NCBI GenBank assembly: GCA_024235735.1
Contig: JACKLU010000006.1
Span: forward strand, 99,853-163,852
DNA length: 64,000 nucleotides
Source: Burkholderiales bacterium
GTDB taxonomy: Bacteria > Pseudomonadota > Gammaproteobacteria > Burkholderiales > Nitrosomonadaceae
Reading direction: 5' to 3'
Shown here: piece by piece, positions 45,401-55,563 of the stretch
Numbering within the stretch: position 1 is the first letter of the stretch
Layout of the letters: each line of letters begins with the position of its first letter
Notes under the pieces: model-generated
What the model was told of the DNA's origin: nothing
Seen by the model: only the letters and a program-made list of their open reading frames with translations
Databases searched by the model: none
Made by a program: the position numbers and the translations under genes

Positions 45401-47698
45401 TTAGCTGGCCGGGACGGTTTTGAAATGCGCCGCCAGATGACGACTGGCTGCAACCATATTTTTCAGTGCAGGCCTGACTTCTTCCCAGTTTCGCGTCTTC
45501 AATCCGCAATCCGGATTGACCCACAATCTGTGAAACGGTATACGCTGCGCCGCTTTTTTCATTAAATCAGCAATCGCGTCCACCGAAGGGACATTGGGCG
45601 AATGGATATCATAAACTCCCGGTCCGATTTCATTCGGATAATGATACTGATCAAAAGCATCCAGCAGCTCCATCGCGGAACGGGATGTTTCTATGGTAAT
45701 GACATCGGCATCCATCCGGGCTATGGCTTCCATGATATCGTTGAATTCCGAATAGCACATATGCGTATGAATCTGCGTACTGTCCTCAACGCCATTAGCG
45801 GCAATGCCAAACGCCAGAATCGCCCAGTCAAGATAAGTCTGCCATTGCGACTGCCTTAACGGGAGACCTTCCCTGAGCGCAGCCTCGTCAATCTGAATAA
45901 TGGCAATCCCGGCTTTTTCCAAAGCCAGCACTTCATCACGTATCACGAGCGCCAGTTGTTTGCAGGTCTCCGAACGCGGCTGATCATCCCGCACAAAAGA
46001 CCAGCTCAGCATGGTGACCGGGCCTGTCAACATACCTTTCATTGGTTTCCCGGTCAGCGACTGCGCGTATTGAATCCATTCCACGGTAATCTCGTGCGTA
46101 TGCGATACATCGCCATAGAGAATCGGCGGTTTAACGCATCTTGATCCATAGGACTGTACCCAGCCGTGTTGCGTCAGGGCGAACCCCGCAAGCTGCTCGC
46201 CAAAATATTCCACCATATCGTTACGCTCGGGTTCGCCATGAACCAGTACATCAAGATCGAGCGCTTCCTGTTCGCGCACGCAATGCTCGATCTCTTCCTG
46301 CATTGCCAGCCGGTATGCTTCCGCCGACAACCTGCCCTTGCGAAAATCCAGACGGGCTTGACGAATAGCCTGTGTCTGCGGAAAAGAACCGATTGACGTG
46401 GTTGGAAAAAGCGGCAAAGGTATTTTTCTTCTCTGTTCTGCCGACCGCTGCAAGTAAGACGACTTGCGTCTGCTCATTGCCGGATTGATTTCGAGCAGAC
46501 GTGACTTAACCGCAGCGCTATGCACAGATTCAGACTGCCGACGGCTTTCGATTGCCGCCCGATTCTCCTGCAATGCCTCGGAAACAGCTTCCCTGCCATG
46601 ATCGAGCGCGGTTGCAAGAACTTTGACTTCCTGTAATTTCTGCACGGCAAACGCCAGCCATGAACGAATGTCATGTGTTAACGCCTGCTCACTGTCGAGA
46701 TCAATCGGCACATGCAGCAGCGAACAGGATGGCGCAAGCCACAAGCGTTCCTGCAGGCGCGCATGGACAGGCTCCAGCCAGTCCAGTGTGGCATTCAGAT
46801 CGGTTTTCCAGATATTGCGTCCGTTGATGACACCGAGAGACAGTATCTTGTGACTTGGCAGCCAGTCGATTATTTTGGCGACTTCGTCCCTTGCTGTAAC
46901 CGCATCAAGATGGATTCCGTCCACGGGTAACTCGCAGGCCAGTTGCAGGTTCTCCTGTAATTGGCCGAAATAAGTCGTCAGCATCAGTTTTACCGGCGCT
47001 GCCTGCAACTGATAATACGTTTTCCGCAATGCGTGCTTCCAGGATTCATTCAGCTCCATAACCAGCACCGGTTCATCAATCTGCACCCACGTAACACCCT
47101 CATCCTTGAGCGCTTTGAAGAGCTGTTCATATGCATGCATCAAATCGTCCAGCAGATCATGCTTATCCGTAGCGTCCTTGCATTTGCCGAGCCAAAGATA
47201 AGTAACCGGCCCCAAAATAACCGGTTTTACCCGGTCATACCGCTGCCGGGCTTCCCTGATCTGTTGCAGCAACCGTTCGGCATTGAGCGCGAACCGTGTG
47301 TTTTTATCGAATTCAGGAACAATGTAGTGATAGTTGGTATCGAACCACTTGGTCAGTTCTCCGGCGCTGACACACCCACAGTCAGCACCATCGGACACAC
47401 TGCGTCCTCTGGCCAGACGAAAATAATGATCCATCTTGCTTCCGGCGGATTGACTGATCCGTTCCGGCACGTTACCCAGCATAAAGCTGGTATCGAGCAC
47501 ATGGTCGTATAACGAAAAATCACCCGCCGGTAACCAGTCAAGTGCGGCCTGATCCTGCCAGTTCTGAATACGCAGATTTGCTGCCACCTCCAGCAACGCT
47601 TCTTCGGTTATTGCATTTTTCCAATAACGCTCCAGCGCGAATTTCAGCTCGCGCTGACGGCCGATACGAGGAAACCCCAAGCTATGTGTTGTTGTCAT
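45401..47698 (-). CDS. metE: Cobalamin-independent methionine synthase
   Basis: The protein has 765 residues from the ATG at 47698 (MTTTHSLGFPRIG); a start six codons upstream is less typical. It has two barrel halves. Zinc ligands are in THMCYSEFND (His, Cys) and NPDCGLKTR (Cys). Substrate motifs are FPTTSIGSFPQT and GMLTGPVTMLSWSF. It transfers a methyl group from methyl-tetrahydrofolate to homocysteine without B12. It is divergent from a LysR-type gene, as in the metE/metR pair of enterobacteria. Confidence 0.95.
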   Translation of the reverse strand: MTTTHSLGFPRIGRQRELKFALERYWKNAITEEALLEVAANLRIQNWQDQAALDWLPAGDFSLYDHVLDTSFMLGNVPERISQSAGSKMDHYFRLARGRSVSDGADCGCVSAGELTKWFDTNYHYIVPEFDKNTRFALNAERLLQQIREARQRYDRVKPVILGPVTYLWLGKCKDATDKHDLLDDLMHAYEQLFKALKDEGVTWVQIDEPVLVMELNESWKHALRKTYYQLQAAPVKLMLTTYFGQLQENLQLACELPVDGIHLDAVTARDEVAKIIDWLPSHKILSLGVINGRNIWKTDLNATLDWLEPVHARLQERLWLAPSCSLLHVPIDLDSEQALTHDIRSWLAFAVQKLQEVKVLATALDHGREAVSEALQENRAAIESRRQSESVHSAAVKSRLLEINPAMSRRKSSYLQRSAEQRRKIPLPLFPTTSIGSFPQTQAIRQARLDFRKGRLSAEAYRLAMQEEIEHCVREQEALDLDVLVHGEPERNDMVEYFGEQLAGFALTQHGWVQSYGSRCVKPPILYGDVSHTHEITVEWIQYAQSLTGKPMKGMLTGPVTMLSWSFVRDDQPRSETCKQLALVIRDEVLALEKAGIAIIQIDEAALREGLPLRQSQWQTYLDWAILAFGIAANGVEDSTQIHTHMCYSEFNDIMEAIARMDADVITIETSRSAMELLDAFDQYHYPNEIGPGVYDIHSPNVPSVDAIADLMKKAAQRIPFHRLWVNPDCGLKTRNWEEVRPALKNMVAASRHLAAHFKTVPAS

Positions 47699-47728
47699 GA
47701 TTGCTTTACCATTCAAAAAATAGACGCA

Positions 47729-47753
47729 TTATTGTACAAACAGCAAACAATAA
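47729..47753. promoter_or_regulatory. Candidate MetR operator between metE and metR
   Basis: TTATTGT-N11-ACAATAA is a perfect 7-bp inverted repeat of the T-N11-A form used by LysR-type regulators, placed mid-way in the 99-base divergent gap. A nearby TGAATTTCA (47763-47771) resembles half of the enterobacterial MetR consensus. Binding has not been shown. Confidence 0.45.
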
Positions 47754-47797
47754 ATAATAATGATGAATTTCAAGGTTTCCATTAATATTCCTCATAC

Positions 47798-48712
47798 ATG
47801 ATTGAACACAGTCACCTTAGAATCATACAATCGCTTGATCATCACGGAACACTCACCGGCGCAGCGCACGCCTTATGTCTCAGCCAGCCGGCGCTATCGC
47901 ATCAGATCAGCTATCTGGAAAAGAAACTGGGTATTGCATTGTGGCAAAAAGAAGGGCGCGGCCTGCGGCTGACACAGGCAGGCCGATTGTTATTGGATGT
48001 TGCAAACCAGATTCTGCCTGTTTTATCGCAGGCGGAGAAAACATTGAAGGCTTATAGCGAAGGCTGCCAGGGTATTCTGCGCATAGGCGTGGAATGCTAT
48101 CCCTGCTTCCAGTGGCTGAATGCCGTCATCGGCCCATTCATGCAGCAAATGCCCGGCATCGATATCGATATCGTGCAGAAATTTCAATTCTCCGGACTCG
48201 AAGGGTTACTCAGTCACCATATCGATATTCTGGTTACACCCGATTTAATCAAAAAAGAAAAAATTCACTATGAAACCCTGGCCGAATATCCACTGGTTTT
48301 ACTGGTATCCCGCAATCACGCGCTAGCAAATATCGGGCAATTGAAACCCGAGGATCTCAGCAAGGAAACCTTGCTGTCTTTTCCAGTGCCCCTGGAAAGG
48401 CTTGATATTTTGACACGTTTTCTGACGCCGGCGCATATAGCGCCTGCTCGAGTAAAACAAATTGAATCGCTAGAAATCATTTTGCAGATGACGGCACTCA
48501 ATCGTGGCGTGTGTGTATTACCGGAATGGCTCATCGATTCAGAAATCAATGCACTGAAACTCAAAAAAATCAGCATCGGAAAACAGGGCCTGCGCCAGAA
48601 ATTATTTCTGGCCATCAGAGAAAACGACCGCGCTGTTCCGTATATACTAAAATTTAAATCAGTCGGGCAGCAAGCGGCGGATCGCCTGAACGGGCATCCA
48701 CATACAATGTAA
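47798..48712 (+). CDS. metR: LysR-type regulator, probably MetR
   Basis: The protein has 304 residues. The winged-helix N-terminus (about 4-62) contains GTLTGAAHALCLSQPALSHQ and LEKKLGIALWQKEGRGLRLT. The effector domain follows, with LRIGVECYPCFQWLNAVI, which is a MetR trait. MetR activates metE with homocysteine as co-effector. Divergent placement next to metE supports the assignment. Confidence 0.88.
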   Translation: MIEHSHLRIIQSLDHHGTLTGAAHALCLSQPALSHQISYLEKKLGIALWQKEGRGLRLTQAGRLLLDVANQILPVLSQAEKTLKAYSEGCQGILRIGVECYPCFQWLNAVIGPFMQQMPGIDIDIVQKFQFSGLEGLLSHHIDILVTPDLIKKEKIHYETLAEYPLVLLVSRNHALANIGQLKPEDLSKETLLSFPVPLERLDILTRFLTPAHIAPARVKQIESLEIILQMTALNRGVCVLPEWLIDSEINALKLKKISIGKQGLRQKLFLAIRENDRAVPYILKFKSVGQQAADRLNGHPHTM

Positions 48713-48819
48713 AATAGCATGGGAGCGAATACTGGAATTTTGCCATGCGACTGAAATATTTCGGTAACTTCGCGAAACCTGTCCGCGCGGACTTATAACC
48801 ACTTGATTGGACCAAACTG

Positions 48820-49260
48820 ATGGATGAACAAGCAAGCCTACTGACACTTTTTACCAGCAGTTTTCTCGCCGCGACACTGCTGCCCGGCGGTTCTGAAGCT
48901 GTACTCGCGGGTGTTCTGATTGCCTATCCCGAGCTGCTCTGGCAGGCGCTTATTCTGGCCACTATTGGCAACACGCTGGGCGGCATGAGTTCTTATCTGA
49001 TCGGGCGACTCATCCCGGATGAAAAAACAATACTCAAGAAAACCGGTGACACTTCACGTTATCTGGAATGGGTACACAATCATGGCTCACCGATTCTGCT
49101 GCTATCCTGGGCGCCGGTTATTGGCGATGCGCTGTGCGTTGCGGCTGGCTGGCTGAGGGTTAACTGGATATCCGCCATGATATTCATGGCAATTGGTAAA
49201 TTTGCGCGCTACTGGATTGTCGCCACAGCGGCCAATGCTGTTGCGGCGACAATCGGCTGA
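48820..49260 (+). CDS. YqaA-family (DedA-like) small membrane protein
   Basis: The protein has 146 residues with four hydrophobic segments. FLAATLLPGGSEAVLAGVLI and ATIGNTLGGMSSYLIGR, then SPILLLSWAPVIGDALCVAA and KFARYWIV, match the YqaA/DedA superfamily, which includes lipid-scrambling envelope proteins. Its role in this organism is not known. It is convergent with grxD. Confidence 0.85.
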   Translation: MDEQASLLTLFTSSFLAATLLPGGSEAVLAGVLIAYPELLWQALILATIGNTLGGMSSYLIGRLIPDEKTILKKTGDTSRYLEWVHNHGSPILLLSWAPVIGDALCVAAGWLRVNWISAMIFMAIGKFARYWIVATAANAVAATIG

Positions 49261-49286
49261 TCGTTATCGGCGCTGCGCTTGAAGTC

Positions 49287-49595
49287 TTATTCCTTGAACA
49301 ATTCCTGCAATTCGCCGCTTTGATACATTTCGGTCAGAATATCAGAACCGCCAATGAATTCGCCATTGACATAAAGCTGTGGAATTGTCGGCCAATTTGA
49401 ATAATCCTTAATTCCCTGACGAATTTCCGGATCCTGCAGCACATCGACCGTAAAAAGCTCATCGACGCCACAGGCACTCAAAATATTGATGGCATTGGCG
49501 GAAAAACCGCACTGCGGCTGCTCGGGCGTACCCTTCATATATAACACCACAGGATGTTTCGTCACTTGCTCTTTAATCACGTCTTCTACATTCAT
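49287..49595 (-). CDS. grxD: Monothiol glutaredoxin GrxD
   Basis: The protein has 102 residues from the ATG at 49595; the ATG two codons earlier sits too close to the GGAG. The active site is CGFS within QPQCGFSANA, and the glutathione-binding motifs are WPTIPQLYVNG and GGSDIL. Monothiol CGFS glutaredoxins carry iron-sulfur clusters with glutathione and often a BolA partner. Last gene of the hemA-prfA-prmC-grxD group. Confidence 0.94.
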   Translation of the reverse strand: MNVEDVIKEQVTKHPVVLYMKGTPEQPQCGFSANAINILSACGVDELFTVDVLQDPEIRQGIKDYSNWPTIPQLYVNGEFIGGSDILTEMYQSGELQELFKE

Positions 49596-49621
49596 TTCCA
49601 TTCACTCCATAACAGTAAAAA

Positions 49622-50494
49622 TTACATAAAATAACGGCCATTACAAACACGTTCGATACCGGCCAGATCCTTGTGTACTTTGATATCTTCAAATTCAGCG
49701 CGTTCCATCAACCGTTGGCAGATAGCTGATTGATCATAACCATGTTCCACCAGCAACCGCCCGCCATCAATCAGATAGGCAGGTGCTTCTGCAATAATAT
49801 GGCGCAGACAGGCAAGTCCATTCTCGCCGGTTGACAGGGCAATTGACGGTTCAAACCGCAAATCGCCCTGCTGCAGATGCGGATCGCGTTCAGCCACATA
49901 AGGTGGATTAGAAACGATCAAATCAAATTTTTCATCTACACCCAGCGGTTCATACCAGCTGCCCTGAATCAGTCGTACATTATTGGCGTCCAGCCTGGAC
50001 GCGTTCCATTGCGCAACAAACAGTGCATCATTAGACAAATCTACCGCGACAACATTCGCCTGGGGCCGGTGTTTAGCGATGGCAACCGCGATTGCGCCAC
50101 TTCCGGTACCGAGATCCAGAACCCGGTATGACCTATCCTTCTCAGTCATTGTTTCCAGCGCGAGATCAACCAGCAGCTCAGTCTCCGGACGCGGAACCAG
50201 CACAGCGGGTGTCACTTTGAAAGTTTGATCATAAAATGCCCGCTCGCCGGTCAGGTACGCCACCGGCATACCACTCTCGCGCCGCAAAACGAGCGTACTG
50301 AACGTCGCGGCCTGCAACACGGAAACCGGTTCCTCAGGGTGAGTTATCAAGTATGCATGATTGACCTGCAGCACATGCTGAAGCAACATGCGCGCGTCTA
50401 TAGCATCAATTTTCCGGCATGCCCAGGATAATGCCCGTGCAAGCGTATCCGCACACGAATCAATCTTTTCCTGATGACTGACTTGCTGTTCCAA
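49622..50494 (-). CDS. prmC: Release-factor glutamine methyltransferase
   Basis: The protein has 290 residues. The helical N-terminal domain contacts the release factor. The methyltransferase core has VPRPETELLVDLALE, the SAM motif LDLGTGSGAIAVAIA and the catalytic NPPY in IVSNPPYVAE. It methylates the Gln of the GGQ motif in RF1 and RF2, and its gene follows prfA by 69 bases. Confidence 0.95.
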   Translation of the reverse strand: MEQQVSHQEKIDSCADTLARALSWACRKIDAIDARMLLQHVLQVNHAYLITHPEEPVSVLQAATFSTLVLRRESGMPVAYLTGERAFYDQTFKVTPAVLVPRPETELLVDLALETMTEKDRSYRVLDLGTGSGAIAVAIAKHRPQANVVAVDLSNDALFVAQWNASRLDANNVRLIQGSWYEPLGVDEKFDLIVSNPPYVAERDPHLQQGDLRFEPSIALSTGENGLACLRHIIAEAPAYLIDGGRLLVEHGYDQSAICQRLMERAEFEDIKVHKDLAGIERVCNGRYFM

Positions 50495-50563
50495 TCCGCA
50501 ATCTCCGACGAAAGGTTAACGTATCAACCGGATTGACCACACGCTTACGGACATGCTTTCCGC

Positions 50564-51643
50564 TTATTCTTCCATCGAAGCGGCAAGTTGCTCGGCCTGA
50601 TGTTCCGCCATCAGTGCTGAACAAATTTCATCAATATCACCGTCCATAATCTGATCCATTTTATAAAGCGTCAGATTGATACGATGGTCAGTCACCCTGC
50701 CTTGCGGATAATTATAGGTGCGTATTCTTTCGGAACGTTCTCCGGTGCCAACCAGCGATTTCCGTGTAGCGGCCTGCTCAGCCTGTTGTGCACGCATCTG
50801 TTTGGCATGAATTCGTGCAGCCAGCACACTCATTGCCTGCGCCTTGTTCTTATGCTGCGAACGGCCATCCTGACATTCGACCACAATACCGGTCGGCAGA
50901 TGCGTGATTCTTACCGCCGAATCGGTCTTATTGATATGCTGACCGCCCGCACCCGAGGCACGGAATGTATCAATCCGCAGCTCAGCCGGATTCAATTGCA
51001 CTTCACTGATTTCATCCGCTTCAGGAATAACCGCCACGGTGCACGTCGAAGTATGCACACGCCCTTGCGTTTCCGTCACCGGAACACGCTGCACGCGATG
51101 CCCGCCGGATTCGAATTTAAGCCTGGAATACGCGCCCTGACCAATGATTTTGGCGATAATCTCTTTATATCCGCCGATATCCGATGGACTCTGCGATATG
51201 ATCTCAACTTGCCAGTTGCGTCGCTCAGCATAGCGTGAGTACATGCGAAACAGATTGGCTGCAAACAGGGCGGATTCATCGCCGCCTGTCCCTGCGCGTA
51301 TTTCCAGAAAAATATTGCGCTCATCATTGGGATCTTTAGGCAACAGCTGTTTCTGCAATTCTGTTTCAATTACAGCCAGTCTTTCCTTACCGGCTTGTAT
51401 TTCAGCTTCAGCAAATTCACGCATTTCTGGATCAGCAGCCATTTCACGGGCGGTCTGCAAATCCCCTTCGACCTGTTGATAAGCATGATACAGATCAACT
51501 ACCGGTATGATCTCGGCATGTTCGCGAGACAATTTGCGGAAATTATCCAGGTCAGCGGTAACTGTTTCGTTGCTGAGTAATTGATTGAGCTCGTTAAACC
51601 GTACACTCAGACGATCGAGCCTGCGGGTGAGGCTCGCTTTCAT
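50564..51643 (-). CDS. prfA: Peptide chain release factor 1
   Basis: The protein has 359 residues. The stop-codon-reading Pro-x-Thr tripeptide is in RVPVTETQGRVHTS and identifies RF1 (UAA/UAG) rather than RF2. The GGQ motif for peptide release is in ASGAGGQHINKTDSAV. Its start overlaps the hemA stop (ATGA), so translation is coupled. The length is standard. Confidence 0.96.
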   Translation of the reverse strand: MKASLTRRLDRLSVRFNELNQLLSNETVTADLDNFRKLSREHAEIIPVVDLYHAYQQVEGDLQTAREMAADPEMREFAEAEIQAGKERLAVIETELQKQLLPKDPNDERNIFLEIRAGTGGDESALFAANLFRMYSRYAERRNWQVEIISQSPSDIGGYKEIIAKIIGQGAYSRLKFESGGHRVQRVPVTETQGRVHTSTCTVAVIPEADEISEVQLNPAELRIDTFRASGAGGQHINKTDSAVRITHLPTGIVVECQDGRSQHKNKAQAMSVLAARIHAKQMRAQQAEQAATRKSLVGTGERSERIRTYNYPQGRVTDHRINLTLYKMDQIMDGDIDEICSALMAEHQAEQLAASMEE

Positions 51644-52893
51644 TGCGGGCGATGCAATTGATAAAGCTTATTCACGAGCTCAACCAGTTGCTCGCGCTCG
51701 TCGACAGTCGCATGATTCAGAGAACTGGACGGGATATGCAGAAATTTATTCATCAAACCGTTACTCAATGACTCCATAACTTTCTGCGGGTCTTCCCCTC
51801 TGGCGAGCAACCTGGATGCGCGCTCCAATTCGTGACGGCGATAACGCTCGCCCTGATCGCGCAATGCGCGTATCGTTGGCACCAGCTCGCGTGTCGCCAG
51901 CCAGCGCATAAAATCAATGACATTATTATCGATAATGGATTCCGCCTGGGCTACGGCGCTTTGCCGTGCATCCATACCTTCTTTCACAATCTCTGACAAA
52001 TCATCAACATAATAAAGGAAAACATCATCCAGCTCGGAAACTTCCGACTCAACATCACGCGGCACAGCAAGATCGACTATAAAAATGGGGCGATGTTTGC
52101 GCGCCTTAATGGCGCGTTCAACCATACCTTTTCCCAAGATGGGTAATGGACTGGCCGTACAGGTCACAACGATATCGTGCAAAGCCAGCTGATCCGGCAG
52201 ATCCGCCAGAGTAATCGCCGTGGCGTTGAATCTTTTTGACAACGCCTGTGCACGTTCAATGGTTCGATTGGCGACGGTAATATGTTTTGGGTTACGCGCG
52301 GCAAAATGACTGGCGCACAAATCAATCATCTCTCCAGCGCCGATAAACAAGATGCGCTGCTCACTGATCTCACCGAAGATCCGTTCAGCAAGCCGTGCTG
52401 CTGCTGCGGCCATGGATACTGAGTTTGAACCAATTTCAGTGGAAGTCCGCACCTCCTTGGCAACAAAAAATGTCCGTTGAAACAGCTTATGCAGCAACAA
52501 ACCCAGCGTACCGGCATTCTCGGCCGATTTAACCGCGCTCTTCAACTGCCCCAGAATCTGCGGTTCACCGAGCACCATCGAGTCAAGTCCACTGGCCACG
52601 CGAAATGCATGCTTGACCGCCTTCTCGCGCGGCAGCTTATAGAGATAAGGATCCAGATCATGCACCTGCAAATGATGAAAATCGGCCAGCCAGCGCATGG
52701 CTTCTTCAGGCTTCTCAGTGCTGCAATAAACCTCTGTACGGTTGCAAGTCGACACAATAGCGGCTTCCTTGATCGGGTTACGTCCAACAAGATCATGCAG
52801 CGCATGCTCCATGGCGTTCTCCGGGAATGTGACCTGTTCGCGCACATCCAGAGGCGCTGTAGTATGGTTAATACCAAAGGCGAATAACTGCAT
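51640..52893 (-). CDS. hemA: Glutamyl-tRNA reductase
   Basis: The protein has 417 residues. The catalytic Cys lies in IVSTCNRTEVY, after the start MQLFAFGINHTTAPLDVRE. The NADPH domain has RILFIGAGEMIDL, and the C-terminal part is the dimerisation helix. It reduces glutamyl-tRNA to glutamate-semialdehyde, the first step of tetrapyrrole synthesis, which is heavily used in cytochrome-rich bacteria. First gene of the four-gene group. Confidence 0.96.
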   Translation of the reverse strand: MQLFAFGINHTTAPLDVREQVTFPENAMEHALHDLVGRNPIKEAAIVSTCNRTEVYCSTEKPEEAMRWLADFHHLQVHDLDPYLYKLPREKAVKHAFRVASGLDSMVLGEPQILGQLKSAVKSAENAGTLGLLLHKLFQRTFFVAKEVRTSTEIGSNSVSMAAAAARLAERIFGEISEQRILFIGAGEMIDLCASHFAARNPKHITVANRTIERAQALSKRFNATAITLADLPDQLALHDIVVTCTASPLPILGKGMVERAIKARKHRPIFIVDLAVPRDVESEVSELDDVFLYYVDDLSEIVKEGMDARQSAVAQAESIIDNNVIDFMRWLATRELVPTIRALRDQGERYRRHELERASRLLARGEDPQKVMESLSNGLMNKFLHIPSSSLNHATVDEREQLVELVNKLYQLHRPQ

Positions 52894-53340
52894 GAGCGTT
52901 AGTGTCTAAGCAACTGGCCAGAATAAAAAAACTTGAGATTATAATATCAAGCGGATATAAATACTATCCTGCTTTTGCAAATCCTGCGCGGATCGACAAC
53001 TCGCCATAACCGTCACCCCGCCACCATCATCGTACAAAATAAGCATCTGGAGGAATCTTTTTTGTATCTGACAGCACCGCGCATCTTACGTTCTTTGCAT
53101 TTTAACGCTGGTTTCAGAAATTTCTTAATATCTTTTTTTGACACCTGCAAGAACCACTATATTTTCCGAAATTACAATCAAAAAAAACAGTGCCCGACAT
53201 TATGGCTTGGGTTATACTTCCGCTGCTAATTATATGGGTCGGATAGTCGCTTTATTCCGCACACATCATTTCAATGTTGTTATTTTTGAAAGCTATAGCA
53301 CTGAAATTAAAAAATAAACAAAGTTCGTCATGGAGATTTT
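52894..53340. other. Divergent intergenic region, no recognised gene
   Basis: 447 bases lie between hemA and a secreted-protein gene. A plus-strand frame at 52975-53229 has no ribosome site and an odd composition, so I did not call it. The region is A/T-rich towards both genes, as expected for promoters. I saw no riboswitch, tRNA or repeat. Confidence 0.4.
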
Positions 53341-53814
53341 ATGAACAAAAAGTTTTTTTGCACACTTTTGTTTTTAGCATTAAGCCTTTCCTGCACAGCA
53401 TACGCTGAATCAGATGAAGACACAGCGGACGCAACCGATGAAGCAGCTGCAGCGGAAGAAGCAGCAGCAAACGACTCAGCTGGACTGGAAAGCGGTAACG
53501 GCTGGAAAACCGTCCGTATCGCTGAATTGGGCAATTCAGGCAAAAAGGTTTACATGGTGCTCGTCGAGCAAAGCCGTCACACCGACAAAACGGTTTATAG
53601 CAACGCCATCAGCCGCTTATGCCAGAATGAAGACGAGTTTTGCAGAATACGTTTCTGGAGCAATGAGCGCTACATTCCTGAAAGAGCAGCATTAACCGCA
53701 GAACAGAACAAACAATTAAAAGCGGACTATCTGGTCAACAAAACAGCAGGCATAAAAGATTTACGCTGGTCCTGCGGCGTTGATCCAAAAAGCCAGAACT
53801 GCCTGCCTAACTAA
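53341..53814 (+). CDS. Secreted hypothetical protein
   Basis: The protein has 157 residues with GGAG seven bases before the ATG. The signal peptide (FFCTLLFLALSLSCTAYA) is followed by an Ala/Glu/Asp-rich low-complexity linker (about 23-50) and then a compact domain of about 100 residues with four cysteines (RLCQNEDEFCRIRFWSNE, LRWSCGVDPKSQNCLPN). The cysteine pairs suggest disulfides in the periplasm. No family recognised. Confidence 0.7.
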   Translation: MNKKFFCTLLFLALSLSCTAYAESDEDTADATDEAAAAEEAAANDSAGLESGNGWKTVRIAELGNSGKKVYMVLVEQSRHTDKTVYSNAISRLCQNEDEFCRIRFWSNERYIPERAALTAEQNKQLKADYLVNKTAGIKDLRWSCGVDPKSQNCLPN

Positions 53815-53988
53815 TTGATTTAGACTCTGTCATTAATCCGCTTTAACTCACCAAAACGGCTGCATACATCGAACGACCCAGGCCATTCCAGATCAGCCGT
53901 TTTCATCTCAAAACTCAACAATACCACACCCCATCTGGATTTCAAAAAGCCAGGCTTTGCATACATTCTCCCGTCGCATGACAGAAAA

Positions 53989-55449
53989 TCAGATATGTAA
54001 GGCGCGGTTATTTGCAGCCAGCGATGCTTCATGAAACACTTCGGACAGCGAAGGATGCGCATGAACGATGGCGGCGATATCCTCGCTGCAAGCCGAAAAT
54101 GCCATTGCCATGACCGCTTCGGAAATCAGTTCGGAAACATGCGGACCGATCATATGAACACCCAGCACACGATCCGTCTCGGCGTGCGCTAACACTTTGA
54201 CAAAACCACTTGCCGCATTGATCGCACGCGCGCGGCCGTTGGCCATGAAAGGGAATTGCCCCGCTTTGTATGGAATACCCGCTGCCTTAAGCTCCTGCTC
54301 GTTTTTCCCCACCCAGGCAATTTCCGGCGCGGTATAAATCACCCAGGGAATCGTATTAAAATCAACAACCTCATGTTGCTGACCATCGCCGTTTACACTG
54401 GCGGCAATGGCCTCCGCCACAAATACGCCCTCTTCCGATGCCTTGTGCGCCAGCATGGGTCCGCGCACCACATCGCCCACAGCATAGACATTGGATAAGC
54501 TGGTGCGACAATAGTCATCCACCACAATAAAACCGCGCTCATCCAGTTTGAGACCGTTCTCATCAACACCCAGTCCGGTAGTATTCGGCACTCGGCCAAT
54601 CGCCACGATCAGCTTATCAACCGACAATTGCTGCGCACCACCCTCTGCATCAAGGTAATCGACAGTAACTTGCGCATCACCGGTGTTGATCGCATTGATT
54701 TTTACACCAGTCAGAATTTTCAATCCTGTTTCCTTGGTAAAAATTTTCCGGGCTTCTTGCGCGATCTGCGCATCCGCCGCCATCAAAAACTCCGGCATCG
54801 CTTCAAGGATAGTGACTTCGGCACCCAGTCTGCGCCACACACTGCCCATTTCAAGCCCGATGACACCCGCCCCGATCACGCCCAGCCGCTGCGGCGTCTC
54901 GGATAACGACAACGCACCGGCATTATCGAGAATGCGGTCATTATCCACGGTGACCATAGGCAGTTGACGTGGCACCGACCCTGTGGCCACAATGACATGT
55001 TTCGCCTGAACATGCTGCACCGCATCGCCATCGACAACTTCGATACGCCATGCTTCTGCGGAATCGTCGCGTTTAAGCAGCTTTCCCGTACCATGAACCG
55101 ATTTGACGTTATTCTTTTTAAACAACGAAGCGATACCCGCTGTAAAAGTCGTTACGATTTTGTCTTTACGGGCAACCATAACCGACACATCAATCGCTGC
55201 ATTCTCTACCTTGATGCCGTGCGCTGAAATGTCATGCTGCACTTGAAAAAATCGCTCCGAGGATTCCAGCAGTGCCTTGGAAGGAATACAGCCGACATTC
55301 AGGCAAGTGCCGCCCAGACTGGCGCGTCCCTTCACATTTTTCCATGCATCGATACAAACCGTATTCAATCCTAACTGCCCGCAGCGTATTGCCGCAACAT
55401 AGCCCCCCGGCCCACCGCCGATTACCGCAACGTCGTAAGTTTCTGACAT
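53989..55449 (-). CDS. lpdA: Dihydrolipoyl dehydrogenase
   Basis: The protein has 486 residues. FAD motif VAVIGGGPGGYVAAI, redox disulfide GGTCLNVGCIPSKALL, NAD motif LGVIGAGVIGLEMGSV, and the C-terminal His-Glu of the dimer interface in HAHPSLSEVFHEA. It reoxidises lipoyl groups of 2-oxoacid dehydrogenases or the glycine system. No E1 or E2 gene is adjacent. It lies 114 bases after the glycyl radical activase gene on the same strand and may share that transcript; a functional link is not shown. Confidence 0.94.
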   Translation of the reverse strand: MSETYDVAVIGGGPGGYVAAIRCGQLGLNTVCIDAWKNVKGRASLGGTCLNVGCIPSKALLESSERFFQVQHDISAHGIKVENAAIDVSVMVARKDKIVTTFTAGIASLFKKNNVKSVHGTGKLLKRDDSAEAWRIEVVDGDAVQHVQAKHVIVATGSVPRQLPMVTVDNDRILDNAGALSLSETPQRLGVIGAGVIGLEMGSVWRRLGAEVTILEAMPEFLMAADAQIAQEARKIFTKETGLKILTGVKINAINTGDAQVTVDYLDAEGGAQQLSVDKLIVAIGRVPNTTGLGVDENGLKLDERGFIVVDDYCRTSLSNVYAVGDVVRGPMLAHKASEEGVFVAEAIAASVNGDGQQHEVVDFNTIPWVIYTAPEIAWVGKNEQELKAAGIPYKAGQFPFMANGRARAINAASGFVKVLAHAETDRVLGVHMIGPHVSELISEAVMAMAFSACSEDIAAIVHAHPSLSEVFHEASLAANNRALHI

Positions 55450-55563
55450 TATTTACTCTTCTTCTTGAATTAAACAGATACGCTATTTTACAAGAAACCA
55501 GTCCACTTTTACGGACACATTCTCGCGCGACCGTGTAAAAACCGTTCGCGACAGTATCGCACA

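Noticed and set aside
48781..48792. Perfect palindrome GTCCGCGCGGAC before the YqaA-like gene
   Set aside because: A single short GC-rich palindrome without a known regulator or second copy may be chance.
52975..53229. Small plus-strand frame between hemA and the secreted-protein gene
   Set aside because: Composition is typical of non-coding A/T-rich DNA and there is no suitable start signal.
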